Program-made: the position numbers and the translations under genes
Part shown: piece by piece, positions 40,701-64,000 of the stretch
How positions within the stretch are numbered: position 1 is the stretch's first letter
Layout of the letters: each line of letters opens with the position of its first letter
Assembly: GCF_900496995.4 (NCBI RefSeq)
Contig: NC_044009.1
Coordinates: 51,028,505 to 51,092,504, forward strand
Length of the DNA stretch: 64,000 nucleotides
Origin: Aquila chrysaetos chrysaetos
Taxonomy: Eukaryota > Chordata > Aves > Accipitriformes > Accipitridae
Direction: 5' to 3'
Notes under the pieces: generated by a model
The model's database searches: none
The model's input: only the letters and a program-made list of their open reading frames with translations
What the model was told of the DNA's origin: nothing

Positions 40701-41292
40701 ACTTTGGAGAAAAGTTAACTGCTGTCAGATAGAAATCCCTTTTTGTACTGTTTGATGTTTCATTGAAGTTTAATTTGATCGCTGAGGAACTTAACCTCTT
40801 CTAGTGCGAGATCTTTTAAAATACCACGATGACTCGACTTTAGCAGCAGACTACAACATTGTACGGTGAAAAGGGTTTGCTCGCTGTTGTTAATCAAAGA
40901 GGACGTAAGGCCCCATATGACACGCTAGGCTTCAAAACAAATACGGCATAGCTTCCTGTTTGCCAGAAGGGTTAAAATCTGGCAGGTGTACCTTAAAATG
41001 CAATTTTCTATTAGAATTGGTAGGTGACCCCGCCTTGGCAAAACTTGCTGCTGACCGTGTATGCCGCTGTTTCTTCCTTCGCTTTGTTTGCTCGCAGGGA
41101 ATGGCGATGCTTTGTGAAACGATAGAGGAGTGCTGGGATCATGACGCGGAAGCCAGGTTGTCAGCGGGCTGCGTAGAAGAGCGGATCATTCAGATGCAAA
41201 AACTAACTAACATTATAACAACAGAGGACATCGTGACTGTGGTCACGATGGTGACAAATGTTGACTTTCCTCCCAAAGAATCCAGTCTATGA
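12028..41292 (+). CDS. ACVR2A: ACVR2A, activin receptor type 2A (exons 2-11, 5' partial)
   Basis: Ten exons join in frame to encode residues 19-513 of a type II TGF-beta superfamily receptor, a single-pass membrane Ser/Thr kinase that binds activins, myostatin and some BMPs and phosphorylates type I receptors. Seen in order: a cysteine-rich ectodomain with ten cysteines and two N-glycosylation sequons (exons 2-3), a transmembrane helix (exon 4), and a kinase domain. The kinase has the glycine loop near 201-206, Lys219, catalytic Asp322 in HRDIKSKN, DFG at 340-342 and APE at 367-369. The C-terminus PPKESSL ends in TGA at 41290-41292. Total length matches the 513 residues of human ACVR2A. Exon 1 (start codon, signal peptide) is upstream of the window. 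Identification rests on near-identity to the vertebrate protein as I remember it. Confidence 0.98.
12236..14547 (+). other. ACVR2A: ACVR2A intron 2
   Basis: 2.3 kb of AT-rich intron with GTAAGT donor and TTTACAG acceptor. It holds a short AC repeat at 12381-12394 and a T run near 13320-13334. I see no gene or dated mobile element in it. Confidence 0.9.
14548..14657 (+). CDS. ACVR2A: ACVR2A exon 3: ectodomain C-terminal part
   Basis: 110 bp. It completes Arg88, encodes residues 89-124 and supplies the first base of Pro125. It contains the other five cysteines ([13 protein letters not shown]), including the family's CCC cluster, and ends in FPEMEVTQ before a GTAAGT donor. Asn89 and Ile92 replace the Thr and Val I recall from human. 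Confidence 0.97.
14658..16067 (+). other. ACVR2A: ACVR2A intron 3
   Basis: 1.4 kb, GTAAGT donor, and a T-rich tract directly before the CCAG acceptor. The 87-codon open frame at 15547-15810 has no recognisable domain and I treat it as chance. Nothing else seen. Confidence 0.9.
16068..16222 (+). CDS. ACVR2A: ACVR2A exon 4: stalk and transmembrane helix
   Basis: 155 bp. It encodes a Pro/Thr-rich stalk ([10 protein letters not shown]), then a hydrophobic stretch of about 24 residues (roughly 137-161) ending in WMYRHHK. That is a single membrane helix followed by basic cytoplasmic residues. It ends in phase 0 at Gln176 before GTAAGT. Confidence 0.97.
17155..17295 (-). repeat. MIR-like SINE relic
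   Basis: Read on the minus strand, this matches the tRNA-derived and core part of the ancient amniote SINE family MIR in several blocks, in the right order. The blocks are GAGGCAATG near the head, a GTTCAATTCC B-box-like block, and GACCCTGGGCAAG at 17197-17209 on the complementary strand. It is heavily diverged, as expected for a relic predating the mammal-bird split, and antisense to ACVR2A. The call is from memory of the consensus; the ends are approximate. Confidence 0.6.
19040..19175. other. CpG-rich patch in ACVR2A intron 4
   Basis: By eye there are about 14 CpG dinucleotides in some 135 bp, with high G+C, flanked by AT-rich sequence almost free of CpG. It could be a small internal promoter or enhancer, an unmethylated element, or a GC-rich insertion. 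Two overlapping forward open frames of 65-71 codons cross it, as often happens by chance in GC-rich DNA. Confidence 0.55.
19695..19720. repeat. Poly(T) tract, T26
   Basis: An uninterrupted run of 26 T in intron 4. No retrocopy body is visible next to it on either side. Confidence 0.95.
21938..21955 (+). other. G-quadruplex motif in intron 4
   Basis: Six G, then A, GGG, A, GGG, T, GGG: four G-tracts with single-base loops on the ACVR2A sense strand. It is preceded by GGGGG at 21923-21927 and followed by a T-rich tract. Single-base-loop motifs of this form are known to fold very stably in DNA and RNA. Confidence 0.75.
23353..23370. repeat. Poly(G) run, G18
   Basis: Eighteen consecutive G in intron 4. 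The length should be treated with caution because long homopolymers are often misassembled. Confidence 0.9.
31471..31614 (+). CDS. ACVR2A: ACVR2A exon 5: kinase N-lobe, glycine loop and Lys219
   Basis: 144 bp, exactly 48 codons (177-224), between TTTCAG and GTAAGC. It begins with a proline-rich juxtamembrane segment (DPGPPPPSP). It then carries the nucleotide-binding glycine loop [11 protein letters not shown] and the VAVK strand with Lys219, the conserved ATP-contacting lysine. Confidence 0.97.
31615..32896 (+). other. ACVR2A: ACVR2A intron 5
   Basis: 1.3 kb AT-rich intron, GTAAGC donor, TTAAAG acceptor. It contains a 21-A run at 32745-32765. No gene or recognisable element otherwise. Confidence 0.9.
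32897..33040 (+). CDS. ACVR2A: ACVR2A exon 6: kinase N-lobe, alpha-C to hinge
   Basis: 144 bp, 48 codons (225-272), phase 0 at both ends, GTATGT donor. It encodes [32 protein letters not shown] through WLITAFHEK, covering the alpha-C helix with its conserved Glu and the hinge. It shows conservative changes (Ile, Asp) from the human residues I recall. Confidence 0.97.
33041..34791 (+). other. ACVR2A: ACVR2A intron 6
   Basis: 1.75 kb. It contains a T23 run at 33529-33551, an A-rich AACCAAAC-like tract at about 33590-33630, and a (TG)10 microsatellite at 34631-34650. No gene seen. Confidence 0.9.
34631..34650. repeat. (TG)10 microsatellite
   Basis: Ten perfect TG units about 140 bp upstream of the exon 7 acceptor in ACVR2A intron 6. 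It could be length-polymorphic. Confidence 0.95.
34792..34937 (+). CDS. ACVR2A: ACVR2A exon 7: kinase C-lobe start
   Basis: 146 bp after a TGTGCAG acceptor. It encodes residues 273-320 and two bases of Arg321: [14 protein letters not shown] through HKPAISH. This is the alpha-D/alpha-E region leading into the catalytic loop. The donor is GTATAG, weaker than the other ACVR2A donors. Confidence 0.97.
34938..35977 (+). other. ACVR2A: ACVR2A intron 7
   Basis: 1.0 kb AT-rich intron, GTATAG donor and TTGAAAG acceptor. Open frames of 71-97 codons on opposite strands overlap here and look like chance. Nothing else seen. Confidence 0.9.
35978..36092 (+). CDS. ACVR2A: ACVR2A exon 8: catalytic loop and DFG
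   Basis: 115 bp. It completes Arg321 and encodes 322-359. The catalytic loop RDIKSKN has Asp322 and Asn327, and the metal-binding DFG is at 340-342 in [11 protein letters not shown]. All catalytic residues are intact, so an active kinase is expected. It ends in phase 0 before GTAAAT. Confidence 0.97.
36093..37369 (+). other. ACVR2A: ACVR2A intron 8
   Basis: 1.3 kb with a CR1 3'-end stub at about 36952-37047 and a C-rich run near 36266-36279. No gene otherwise. The acceptor is TTTCAAG. Confidence 0.9.
36952..37047 (-). mobile_element. CR1 LINE 3' end fragment
   Basis: On the + strand it opens with diverged copies of the CR1 3'-terminal octamer (AATCGTAG, AATCATAG). It continues with GTTTGGGTTGGAAGGGACCT, the hallmark reverse complement of the CR1 3' UTR. 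The element is on the minus strand, cut short at its 5' end after about 95 bp, and noncoding. Such 5'-truncated CR1 stubs are the commonest retroposons in bird genomes. It is antisense to ACVR2A. Confidence 0.92.
37370..37508 (+). CDS. ACVR2A: ACVR2A exon 9: activation segment and APE
   Basis: 139 bp. It encodes residues 360-405 and the first base of Gly406: [15 protein letters not shown] through LASRCTASD. It holds the activation-loop end, the APE motif (367-369) and helix F ([15 protein letters not shown]). Donor GTAAGC. Confidence 0.97.
37509..39970 (+). other. ACVR2A: ACVR2A intron 9
   Basis: 2.5 kb, richer in G+C than most introns here, with a marked CpG-rich patch at about 39500-39770 just upstream of exon 10. 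It also holds a GT-rich low-complexity tract at 39180-39227 and T runs before the acceptor. Several overlapping open frames (up to 156 codons, minus strand 38890-39360) have no recognisable domain. Confidence 0.88.
39500..39770. other. CpG-rich patch upstream of ACVR2A exon 10
   Basis: About 20 CpGs by eye in roughly 270 bp, with a GGA repeat and high G+C. It is open in at least three frames on both strands, as expected of CpG-rich DNA. It may be an internal CpG island or enhancer. I see no start-codon context or splice donor that would support an alternative first exon. Confidence 0.5.
39971..40101 (+). CDS. ACVR2A: ACVR2A exon 10: kinase C-lobe
   Basis: 131 bp between CTCTAG and GTAAGT. 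It completes Gly406 and encodes 407-449: [20 protein letters not shown] through [12 protein letters not shown]. The ECW and Ser449 differ from the human DYW and Ala I recall; the rest is nearly identical. Confidence 0.97.
40102..41097 (+). other. ACVR2A: ACVR2A intron 10
   Basis: 1.0 kb with a GT-rich low-complexity tract near 40553-40590 and a T run at about 40297-40310. The acceptor is GCTCGCAG. No gene or dated element. Confidence 0.9.
41098..41292 (+). CDS. ACVR2A: ACVR2A exon 11: kinase end, C-terminal tail and stop
   Basis: 195 bp coding part, 64 codons (450-513) plus TGA. It encodes [20 protein letters not shown], the conserved helix H-I region of type II receptors, and the tail [20 protein letters not shown] ending PPKESSL. 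The tail matches the human protein apart from three substitutions upstream. Confidence 0.98.
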   Translation, partial: GMAMLCETIEECWDHDAEARLSAGCVEERIIQMQKLTNIITTEDIVTVVTMVTNVDFPPKESSL

Positions 41293-41923
41293 TAGTTGCA
41301 CTGGTCACGTGACTGACCACCAGGACTCTTCACTGGAGCTGCTAAAGCTAAGGGGACTGCTTACGTCATTACTGTTTTCTGTGTGAAAAGAATGGTAAGT
41401 CTCTCTGGAACATCATCAAGAGGTGTTTTTCCTTTATTTCCCCCTTCCTCCTCCCGAACGCGGATCCACGAGACTTTTTGCATTCCCTCCTTACACCTGA
41501 AGGACGTGGGACTGAGAAAGGGTAACGTGCTGTTAAGGAACTTAAATGAAGAATATGGACCTGTACTGGCTAATCAAGCGTTTTAAAAACTGACATCAGA
41601 TTTCTTAATACCTGTCAGAAGAGACTAATTCCTTAAATGAACTACTGTTATTTTTTTTAAATCAAACATTTCATTTCAGATTTAAAAAAAGGGTAACTTG
41701 TTTTTATTGCATTTGCTGTTGTTTATAAAAATGACTATTGTAATGCCAATATGACACAGCTTGTGAATGTTTAGTGTGCTGCTGTTCAGTGTACATAAAC
41801 AAAAGTAATCGAGTGGGATATAGCAAAGAGGCTTCCAAGTATTACTTAACCTCCCTCAACAAGGTATACCTCAGTTCCACCTCTGCTAAATTATGAGATT
41901 GACAACACTAACAAAATTTGAAT

Positions 41924-41929
41924 AATAAA
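41924..41929 (+). terminator. ACVR2A: Proximal poly(A) signal, ACVR2A
   Basis: AATAAA about 630 nt after the stop. It would give a short 3' UTR isoform. Usage is not known from sequence. Confidence 0.45.
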
Positions 41930-42829
41930 TTGATCCATGTTTTGTAAATGATGTATTTCAAATTCACTGTGTTATTTAAAAAGGGTAAGCTATGCTTCAT
42001 GCCAACAGTAAATGGCCATTCCTAAAGCAGTGTTTTTAGCCTTTTCTTGTACTAGCTTGTTGTGTATAAAGAAAAAAAAGTGCTGTTTATTGAAACAAAA
42101 TTTCCCTTCCTCTTTTAGTTTAAAGCTTTTCTCTTTCCTCCATTTCCCAGAATCTCTCATACATTTATTTAATGGAATACTATTTAGGTTTGCTGTGTCT
42201 GAGGAATATTTGAAAACTTAAGCATGACTTTTTGTAATTTTCTGTGAGCTATGACACTGGAAAGCTCTGAATTCTTGTTCTTTTTTTTTTAAAGTCTTTT
42301 TCCTATTTATGTTTGTGAAAAGGTCTGCCTAGCGTGTGTTCTGTTTCACTAAACAGTATGCAGTGGGTTCTGTATCACTGTTTCAGGATCACCTCAGGAA
42401 GCTCAGTTACCCCGAATTCCTTACTCTCTGCTTTGAGATTTGCAACTTCACTCTACGTAAAGCTTGGTGCCATCTTATCGGAGTACTACGTAATGTCCGT
42501 GATACATAGGTTTATCCTAGAATCATATGAAAAATTCTAGCCACAGATTTCAGATTATAAATGCTTACAAATTTCAGGGATAATTCAGTTACGCTTACAA
42601 CTTAAAATACGCAATGACTATTTAGAGGTAACGAATACCAATGTCCATAGCACAGACTGACAAAAAAATGAGGAAAACCATTGAAATTGCTTTCACAACT
42701 CCAACATTCTTTTTGAGTTTAGGAAGTCATGCCTTATATTCGAAGTGACTGGTCGATAGGTGCCAAAGTGCTTCGCAGAAGTACTGTTTCACTGCATTTA
42801 TTTGATCCTTTACACAAACTTCCAAGTAA

Positions 42830-42835
42830 AATAAA
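42830..42835 (+). terminator. ACVR2A: Internal poly(A) signal, ACVR2A
   Basis: AATAAA about 1.54 kb after the stop codon, in AT-rich sequence. Candidate only. Confidence 0.35.
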
Positions 42836-44443
42836 TTTTATAAACCTCTAGAGTACAGAACCGACACTAGCTAGTAGTACGCTGCGTATTCTGTCGTTTT
42901 GTTTTTACGCCATGCGTTCAGCGTCTTTCGAAAGAAGCTTTTAGTGTTGCAGTTAGGAGCTGACTCTGAACGTTATCTTGAAAATCGATCTGTACAGCCA
43001 CAAGCTACTCTGGGTTTTACCCGTACAGGAACTTCACCTCTGGGAACAACAGGAGGCATTTCGGCTAAACAAGACCTAGGTCAGCGTGCTCTTGGCAGGG
43101 AGGGGAAGGAAGGTGCAGCGGCACAGCGACCACCCGGGGCCGGCCGGCCGTTCGTCGCCTGCTGCGTGCCTAAGGGTCCAGGTAGCCAGAAGAACCCCGC
43201 TCTAAAGCGCCGTCGTGGGGTACAACGCGGTGGCGTTCAGCTTGGCTGTAAAAAGAAAGAAATCTGGTTTGTGGCCGCTGCTTCGGTTGACGCTTGCATT
43301 TTCCTTCCGTTTTTGATCCAGGGACGGGGCTTTATGCACACAGCAGGACATGAACGTAGCCGCCGAGTTCTGAACAAATAAGAATCGATTCGTACTTCGC
43401 TGAAGACCTCTGTGCTCCCAATGAGTTTTAACCCCTTTCCTAGCAAAAATGGAGTAAACACAGATGTTCTCATAATCTGTTACTCAAGCTCTGATGCAGA
43501 ATTGGTTGTAAGGCGCGCATCACCTGTGTGTTGTCCTTTAAACTTCAGCTGCCGTGGGTTGTTGCGGGTCGCTCATAGGTGTCACGTTGCAGACGGCGCG
43601 GGGGCACTGGCTAAGCCTCACATCGGGAAATCTGAGAGAACTTATCTTTGTGTTTTAAAACTGCCTTTGGATATCCTTGATTGTTTAAATATTGGACTAC
43701 TCCGAGTTTCCTGATTTTTAACAGCATAATTTAGTGTCACTGTGAAAAGGATGTTCATAGTATAAAATGCTTTTTAATTGGTAAAAATAATATCCCCCGA
43801 GCTGTTCTGGTACGACTGTTCTCATGGGGCATTTTGACGTGTATTTTTGTTTTGCTTCTAGAGCATTAAACGTGCAAGTTGAGCAGATGCCTGAGCCGGC
43901 AGCACTTTGCAAGTGTAAGCGAGGGCAGGATTCGGTAAGATCGGCGCTAGGGGAAATGTTTTGGCATTATTTACCAGCAGGCAGCGAGCGTTGTCCCTCT
44001 ATGTCCTGTAGCGATGGTGTGGGCTCCAGGGGGTCGGGAGCAGCCTCTCCCTCCCTCTTCGCTTTTCGCGAAGTCGTCTGAAAAGATGATGGCGGATCGG
44101 CTGGGGGACTGGAAAAAGCCCCCGCCTTACGTTTTTACGTCGTGTGAGAGGGTGAGAAGTTTCTGTATCGCATCCTGTGTGACTTCGTACTTGCGACCAC
44201 GCGCACCGTAGCGTTGCTGAGTGGAGACCGCGCCTCGGAGTTGTTGGAGTTGTTGAACTAGGGCTGTTGGTGGTGGGGGGGGGGGTCAGAAACTACCCTG
44301 GAGGAGTGAAACCCACCACTTCGTACCTTCTGGGTGAGATTTTAAAAAGTCGGTGTAGTTTTCAAATACCAACTTTCAATGTGCTAACTGAATTGTAACC
44401 AGGCAGTAATAAGACTTTTCCTGTTCCTATTAGCATTCGACAG

Positions 44444-44449
44444 AATAAA
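44444..44449 (+). terminator. ACVR2A: Internal poly(A) signal, ACVR2A
   Basis: AATAAA about 3.15 kb after the stop, followed within 60 nt by a T-rich stretch that could serve as downstream element. Candidate only. Confidence 0.35.
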
Positions 44450-44839
44450 TAGGGTTACCAGTTTGCTCTTTTTCCAGCTTCTTTTTTTTTTTTTTAACCT
44501 TTTTTAATATGTTTACTTTTATTAGGAACACTTGGTACAAAATGCAGAAAGCTGCAATATACATTCATGGGCAAAATGATTCAAGTAGCATCCTTGATGG
44601 AACATCATTTACCTCAGATACTCAACCAGCAGTACTTTTTTTTTTTTTTTTTTTTATTTTTTTAATGCTGTTTCAGTCCATATACTATTCGTTACCTCTC
44701 AAGATTTTGGTAAGCAATTATTTTAACTTTACTCTTTGTATTTGTCAGTGTTTTGGGCACAGGTTGTTGTACTACTGTCAGAGGGTACTTGCTGTTTTTC
44801 TGCAAGTACTAGAAACAAACCAACCCCCCCCTCGCCCTC

Positions 44840-44872
44840 AATAAAGTGATTGTTAAATATTGTACAAATAAA
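44840..44872 (+). terminator. ACVR2A: Distal poly(A) signals, ACVR2A
   Basis: Two AATAAA hexamers 27 nt apart (44840-44845 and 44867-44872) flank TTGTACA. A pyrimidine- and C-rich stretch follows. Position and spacing suit the main 3' end of the long transcript. Confidence 0.6.
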
Positions 44873-44890
44873 AATGTATACTCTTTCTCC

Positions 44891-46370
44891 CCCATTCCCC
44901 CCAAAAGTTAAAATAAAAAATGTGACTACTATAACTTGCGTATGCCTTTTTTCGCACTGTAACACTGCGGGTGAGGAGATGTGTGGCTGTTCCTGCAGAT
45001 GCAGTGAGTCTCAAGCTGCAGGGCAAGTTTTGTGGCCGAAAAAAAAAGAGAGCAGAAAGACAGTGCAGTTTAAATGCAGCAGGGAAGCAAAGGCAGAATC
45101 TGCGTCACCTCCAGCATTTCTGGTGGAGAACTCTCCTCTCCCTGTCACTCTCCCCTCCTTTTTAGCCAGCAGTGCCCTGAGGAGGGTTTCGGAGGCGAGC
45201 ACCCAGGCAGACTCCCTGCCGCAGACTGCTCCTGGGAGGATGCCAGTTCAGCAAAAGGCTCCAGCGACCCCGTGGTTGTTCTGCACGCTGCAACCCCAAT
45301 TCCCACTCCAGTCTGTGCCCCTGTGCTAAAACTGGTGTAATGGGCCCCAGCGGTGTGCAGAGCCTGATGCCAAAATCTTGCAACAACTTTTTCATTTACA
45401 GTTTGCAAGTGTTCCATTCTAATAGCGTCATGGAGGTTGTCTAAGCCATCGCTGATAGGACCTAGATCATAGTTAGCACAATCCTTCTACTGATTTTGCT
45501 GCTTTTCAGAGCACTGCTCTGCTCTTCAAGGTACGCAGGTGCCTAGACAATCTCTTTACGAAGCAGCAAAGAGCAAAATCAATAACCCTTTGACTGAAAA
45601 GAAGGGCTTTGCATGAACCCAGAAGGAAGAGGTCCCAAGCATGAACAAACATCACTGAAATGTCTTCTGCTTTTTGACAGACTGAAGCCACCAGGCTGCT
45701 AAAAAAGTGTATCACATCATACAGGCTGTAAGGTAAGAGCAAGCTCACTTACTCTTTATTCAGGACAGAGCAAGCCATCAGCCCTTCCACGTCATCCTTT
45801 CTGAAACCTAACAGGAGGGTTAGAGCTCAGCCTGTCCCTCGCTACTTACAGCCACCATCCTAAGCAGGGTCGGGCGATTCCAGCGACTCGGCCGTACACA
45901 GCACTTCCTTCCTGGGGCGATAACCGAACCAGGGATAACTCTCGCCTGGGAAGGAGCATCCTTCTGATACTGCACCTTGGAAGTACATATATAGTATTAT
46001 ACACCATTCATACAAATCTGTCACTAGAACCACTCCAAAACCAATTTTCTACGTCAAGTCAAATCTGAGGAAAAAAAAAAGTACACTCAGGGTGAGCTTT
46101 AAACTGCATTAGAGATGGATCTGTGCTTCAGAATTCACAGCGTGAGACCCACCACTGTTAGTGGCGGCCAGTATCTAAGGCATTCGTAATCCGAGATTGA
46201 GACACACCAAAGAGCTTTGACAGAAATTGTGTGCGTAAATGAGTTCGCACTGGGCTGAGCTGAACTGCCTCAGCATTTAAGTTAATTCAAATTTAGCCAT
46301 TAGAAGGTAACATCAGTATACATACATTCTCCTTAAAAAAACAAAATCCAAATCCATCAGCAAAGCAAGC
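44891..46370. other. Intergenic interval between convergent ACVR2A and ORC4
   Basis: About 1.5 kb between the distal ACVR2A poly(A) signals and the likely ORC4 3' end. A moderately GC-rich block at about 44960-45340 is open on both strands in several frames (up to 159 codons) but shows no known domain. A second minus-strand AATAAA at 45755-45760 may extend the ORC4 3' UTR. I see no RNA gene or mobile element. Confidence 0.6.
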
Positions 46371-46493
46371 TTCTTCCAAATATTTATTAATCTGAACACC
46401 CTGCTGTGGGTAAGGTAAACATTACATCTTCTGGAGTTACAGCTAACTCCAAAAGCTTGGATCTAGAAGGTGATACCGCAAGTTCCAGACAGC
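45740..46493 (-). other. ORC4: ORC4 3' UTR (possible extent)
   Basis: An AATAAA on the minus strand at 46383-46388, about 105 nt after the stop, is followed by a T/G-rich downstream stretch. It would end a short 3' UTR near 46365. Another AATAAA at 45755-45760 would give about 750 nt. Which is used cannot be told from sequence. Confidence 0.5.
46383..46388 (-). terminator. ORC4: Poly(A) signal, ORC4
   Basis: TTTATT on the + strand reads AATAAA on the ORC4 strand. A GT- and T-rich stretch lies 30-60 nt downstream at about 46325-46355, a normal arrangement for cleavage and polyadenylation. Confidence 0.6.
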
Positions 46494-62543
<16,050 letters not shown>

Positions 62544-64000
62544 CTGTGTTGACAACAGCAATATGTTAAAAAACTTCAAACCAGGCAACATTCACTGAAA
62601 TCATGGAAAATTCAGAAAATCTTTAGGACATAAGAGATAACTTGATACATTTCAACTTGCTCTCAGAGCCAACACTCAGGGCATGCAAAATGTAATACAA
62701 TAAAGTACAAAAGGCTGAGTGATCAGCTCTCAAAATATTTTAAAATAGTAAAACATGCAGAAGTCAGGAGTATTACTAATCCATAAAGTTCTACAATTCT
62801 CCGCCATGAAAGGACAGACTTCATTTTTTTTTTATTTTTTTTTTTTTAAGAAAGAAACGAGATTGGTTTCTGTGATACCACTATAGCTCACAAAAAAGGA
62901 AGACTGGCAAACATCTTGAAGGAAATCTTGACACCAGTAAAAATTAATAATTTAGTGGAATATATTAATTTTGACAATCTTCATAAAACTGAATATATGC
63001 TAAATTTAGGCATTCAAAGCTTGTAAATGCTAACAGCAATACTGAACTTCAATTTCACATTCTATTCCCACCCAAAAGAAGGAAAAAAAGAGCAACTCTA
63101 AATTACCTTCAGCTAGAGTTATTACCTAGTACCACATTTAAAGTACTTGTAACGACTACTGACACTTCCAATTCCCAAATGTTTACAAATGCATACATTT
63201 CATATGCTTTTTTTTTTTTTTTTGCTTAGAATAAACATCATGGAATCGCTTCTACAGAAGTGACAGAGTCATCATGGAACAGCTGTAGCAAATGCATGTG
63301 GTTTTATTCACTACCTGAGAGCTAACTACAGCCAAGAGCCCCGATACATCTTGGGAAAGAAAAACTAAGAGCTGGGAAGTTCATAGTGTTTTCTCTCCAG
63401 CATAATTCATCAACAGTGGCATATTAAGTAGAAGACAGTCTGTAAACTGTTTTTCAGAATTCCAATATAAAGAGGAGAGACTTGTTTTGTAGAATACTAA
63501 CATCATAGAAATACATTTTCTCACAACAATAAACACATCTGTGAGCTCTGCATGTATATCACACTACCCTTGAACAACAGAAATGGTATTTTCCTTCCTG
63601 TAAGGGAAAGGAAACTAATGTTCACATCAGGCGATTCAACTCACATAAAAATGGATTGTTTAAAACAAGTTCTTCAGATACACATTTGTTATTTTCAGAA
63701 TTTGACCTACATCTGTAAAAGGATTAGTATATTATTGTCACAATAGGTCCCTTCTTCCTAACTCTAATCTCTGCATTGGATGAACCCAAGAAGTAGGTTG
63801 TTTTAAATATGGGTCTCTACTTAAAGAAACACAATGTTGGCGCCCAAGGTTTAAGACTTACTTTTACCACAGTTACCAATAAACAGGCGAAAAATCTGAA
63901 GTAAAAATAAAAATTCGCAACAAGAGAATTTAACATTTTGCTTGGTCGGGTCATTAAACATAGCCTTAGAATATGCACTAAAAGTATCTTTCAGGCTCAA
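62544..64000 (-). other. ORC4: ORC4 intron at right edge
   Basis: AT-rich. I looked here for the N-terminal exon(s) covering residues 1-45 and did not find them. A T-rich tract lies near 62827-62848 and another at about 63210-63223. Confidence 0.8.

Larger units (their letters stand above)
41293..44890 (+). other. ACVR2A: ACVR2A 3' UTR
   Basis: About 3.6 kb from the stop codon to the most distal plausible poly(A) site, close to the long human ACVR2A 3' UTR as I recall it. AATAAA hexamers occur at 41924, 42830, 44444, 44840 and 44867, so shorter isoforms are possible. A Pumilio-type TGTACATA lies at 41790-41797. GC-rich, CpG-rich patches at about 43080-43270 and 43880-44240 contrast with an otherwise AU-rich UTR. 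The 160-codon open frame at 42899-43381 falls across one of them. The true end needs transcript data. Confidence 0.75.

Noticed and set aside
44850..45329. 159-codon + strand frame spanning the ACVR2A distal poly(A) signal and intergenic DNA
   Set aside because: It begins between two poly(A) signals, overlaps open frames on both strands, and has no recognisable domain.
63840..63900. Possible upstream ORC4 exon with a GTAAGT-like donor on the minus strand
   Set aside because: Translation in any frame does not resemble the conserved N-terminal ORC4 region ending in QVQYK.

Overview
The window is vertebrate nuclear DNA, almost certainly from a bird. It is AT-rich, intron-dense, and carries two split genes whose exons I could join in frame by hand. 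A CR1 LINE 3' stub with its 8-bp end repeat, plus two solo LTRs of a type common in bird genomes, point to a bird. Frequent low-complexity tracts mixing runs of T with GG/GGG fit the same reading. I cannot name the species.

Layout. Positions 1-12027 are intron 1 of ACVR2A (activin receptor type 2A, + strand). Exon 1, with the signal peptide and promoter, lies upstream of the window. Exons 2 to 11 run from 12028 to 41292 and encode residues 19-513, giving the same total length (513) as human ACVR2A. A 3' UTR of about 3.6 kb follows, with several AATAAA signals, the most distal at 44840-44872. An interval of about 1.5 kb separates this from the tail of ORC4 (origin recognition complex subunit 4, - strand). 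ORC4's eleven 3'-most coding exons run from 62543 down to 46494 and encode residues 46-436 plus the last base of codon 45. Its first ~45 codons lie beyond the right edge; 62544-64000 is intron.

The two genes converge tail to tail and have unrelated jobs. ACVR2A is a membrane Ser/Thr kinase receptor for activin, myostatin and some BMP ligands. ORC4 is an AAA+ subunit of the replication origin-binding complex. Both look intact and constrained: every exon junction keeps frame, the kinase and AAA+ motifs are present, and no internal stops appear.

Mobile DNA is confined to introns: an old MIR-like SINE relic and a CR1 stub in ACVR2A, and two solo LTRs in ORC4, each with a perfect 5-bp target-site duplication. 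All four lie antisense to their host gene. Other points of note are a GC-AG intron in ORC4, several small CpG-rich patches inside ACVR2A, a stable-looking G-quadruplex motif, a 68-bp tandem duplication, and a few open frames of unknown meaning. I found no operon, CRISPR array, phage or other novel system; this is mostly ordinary vertebrate gene territory.
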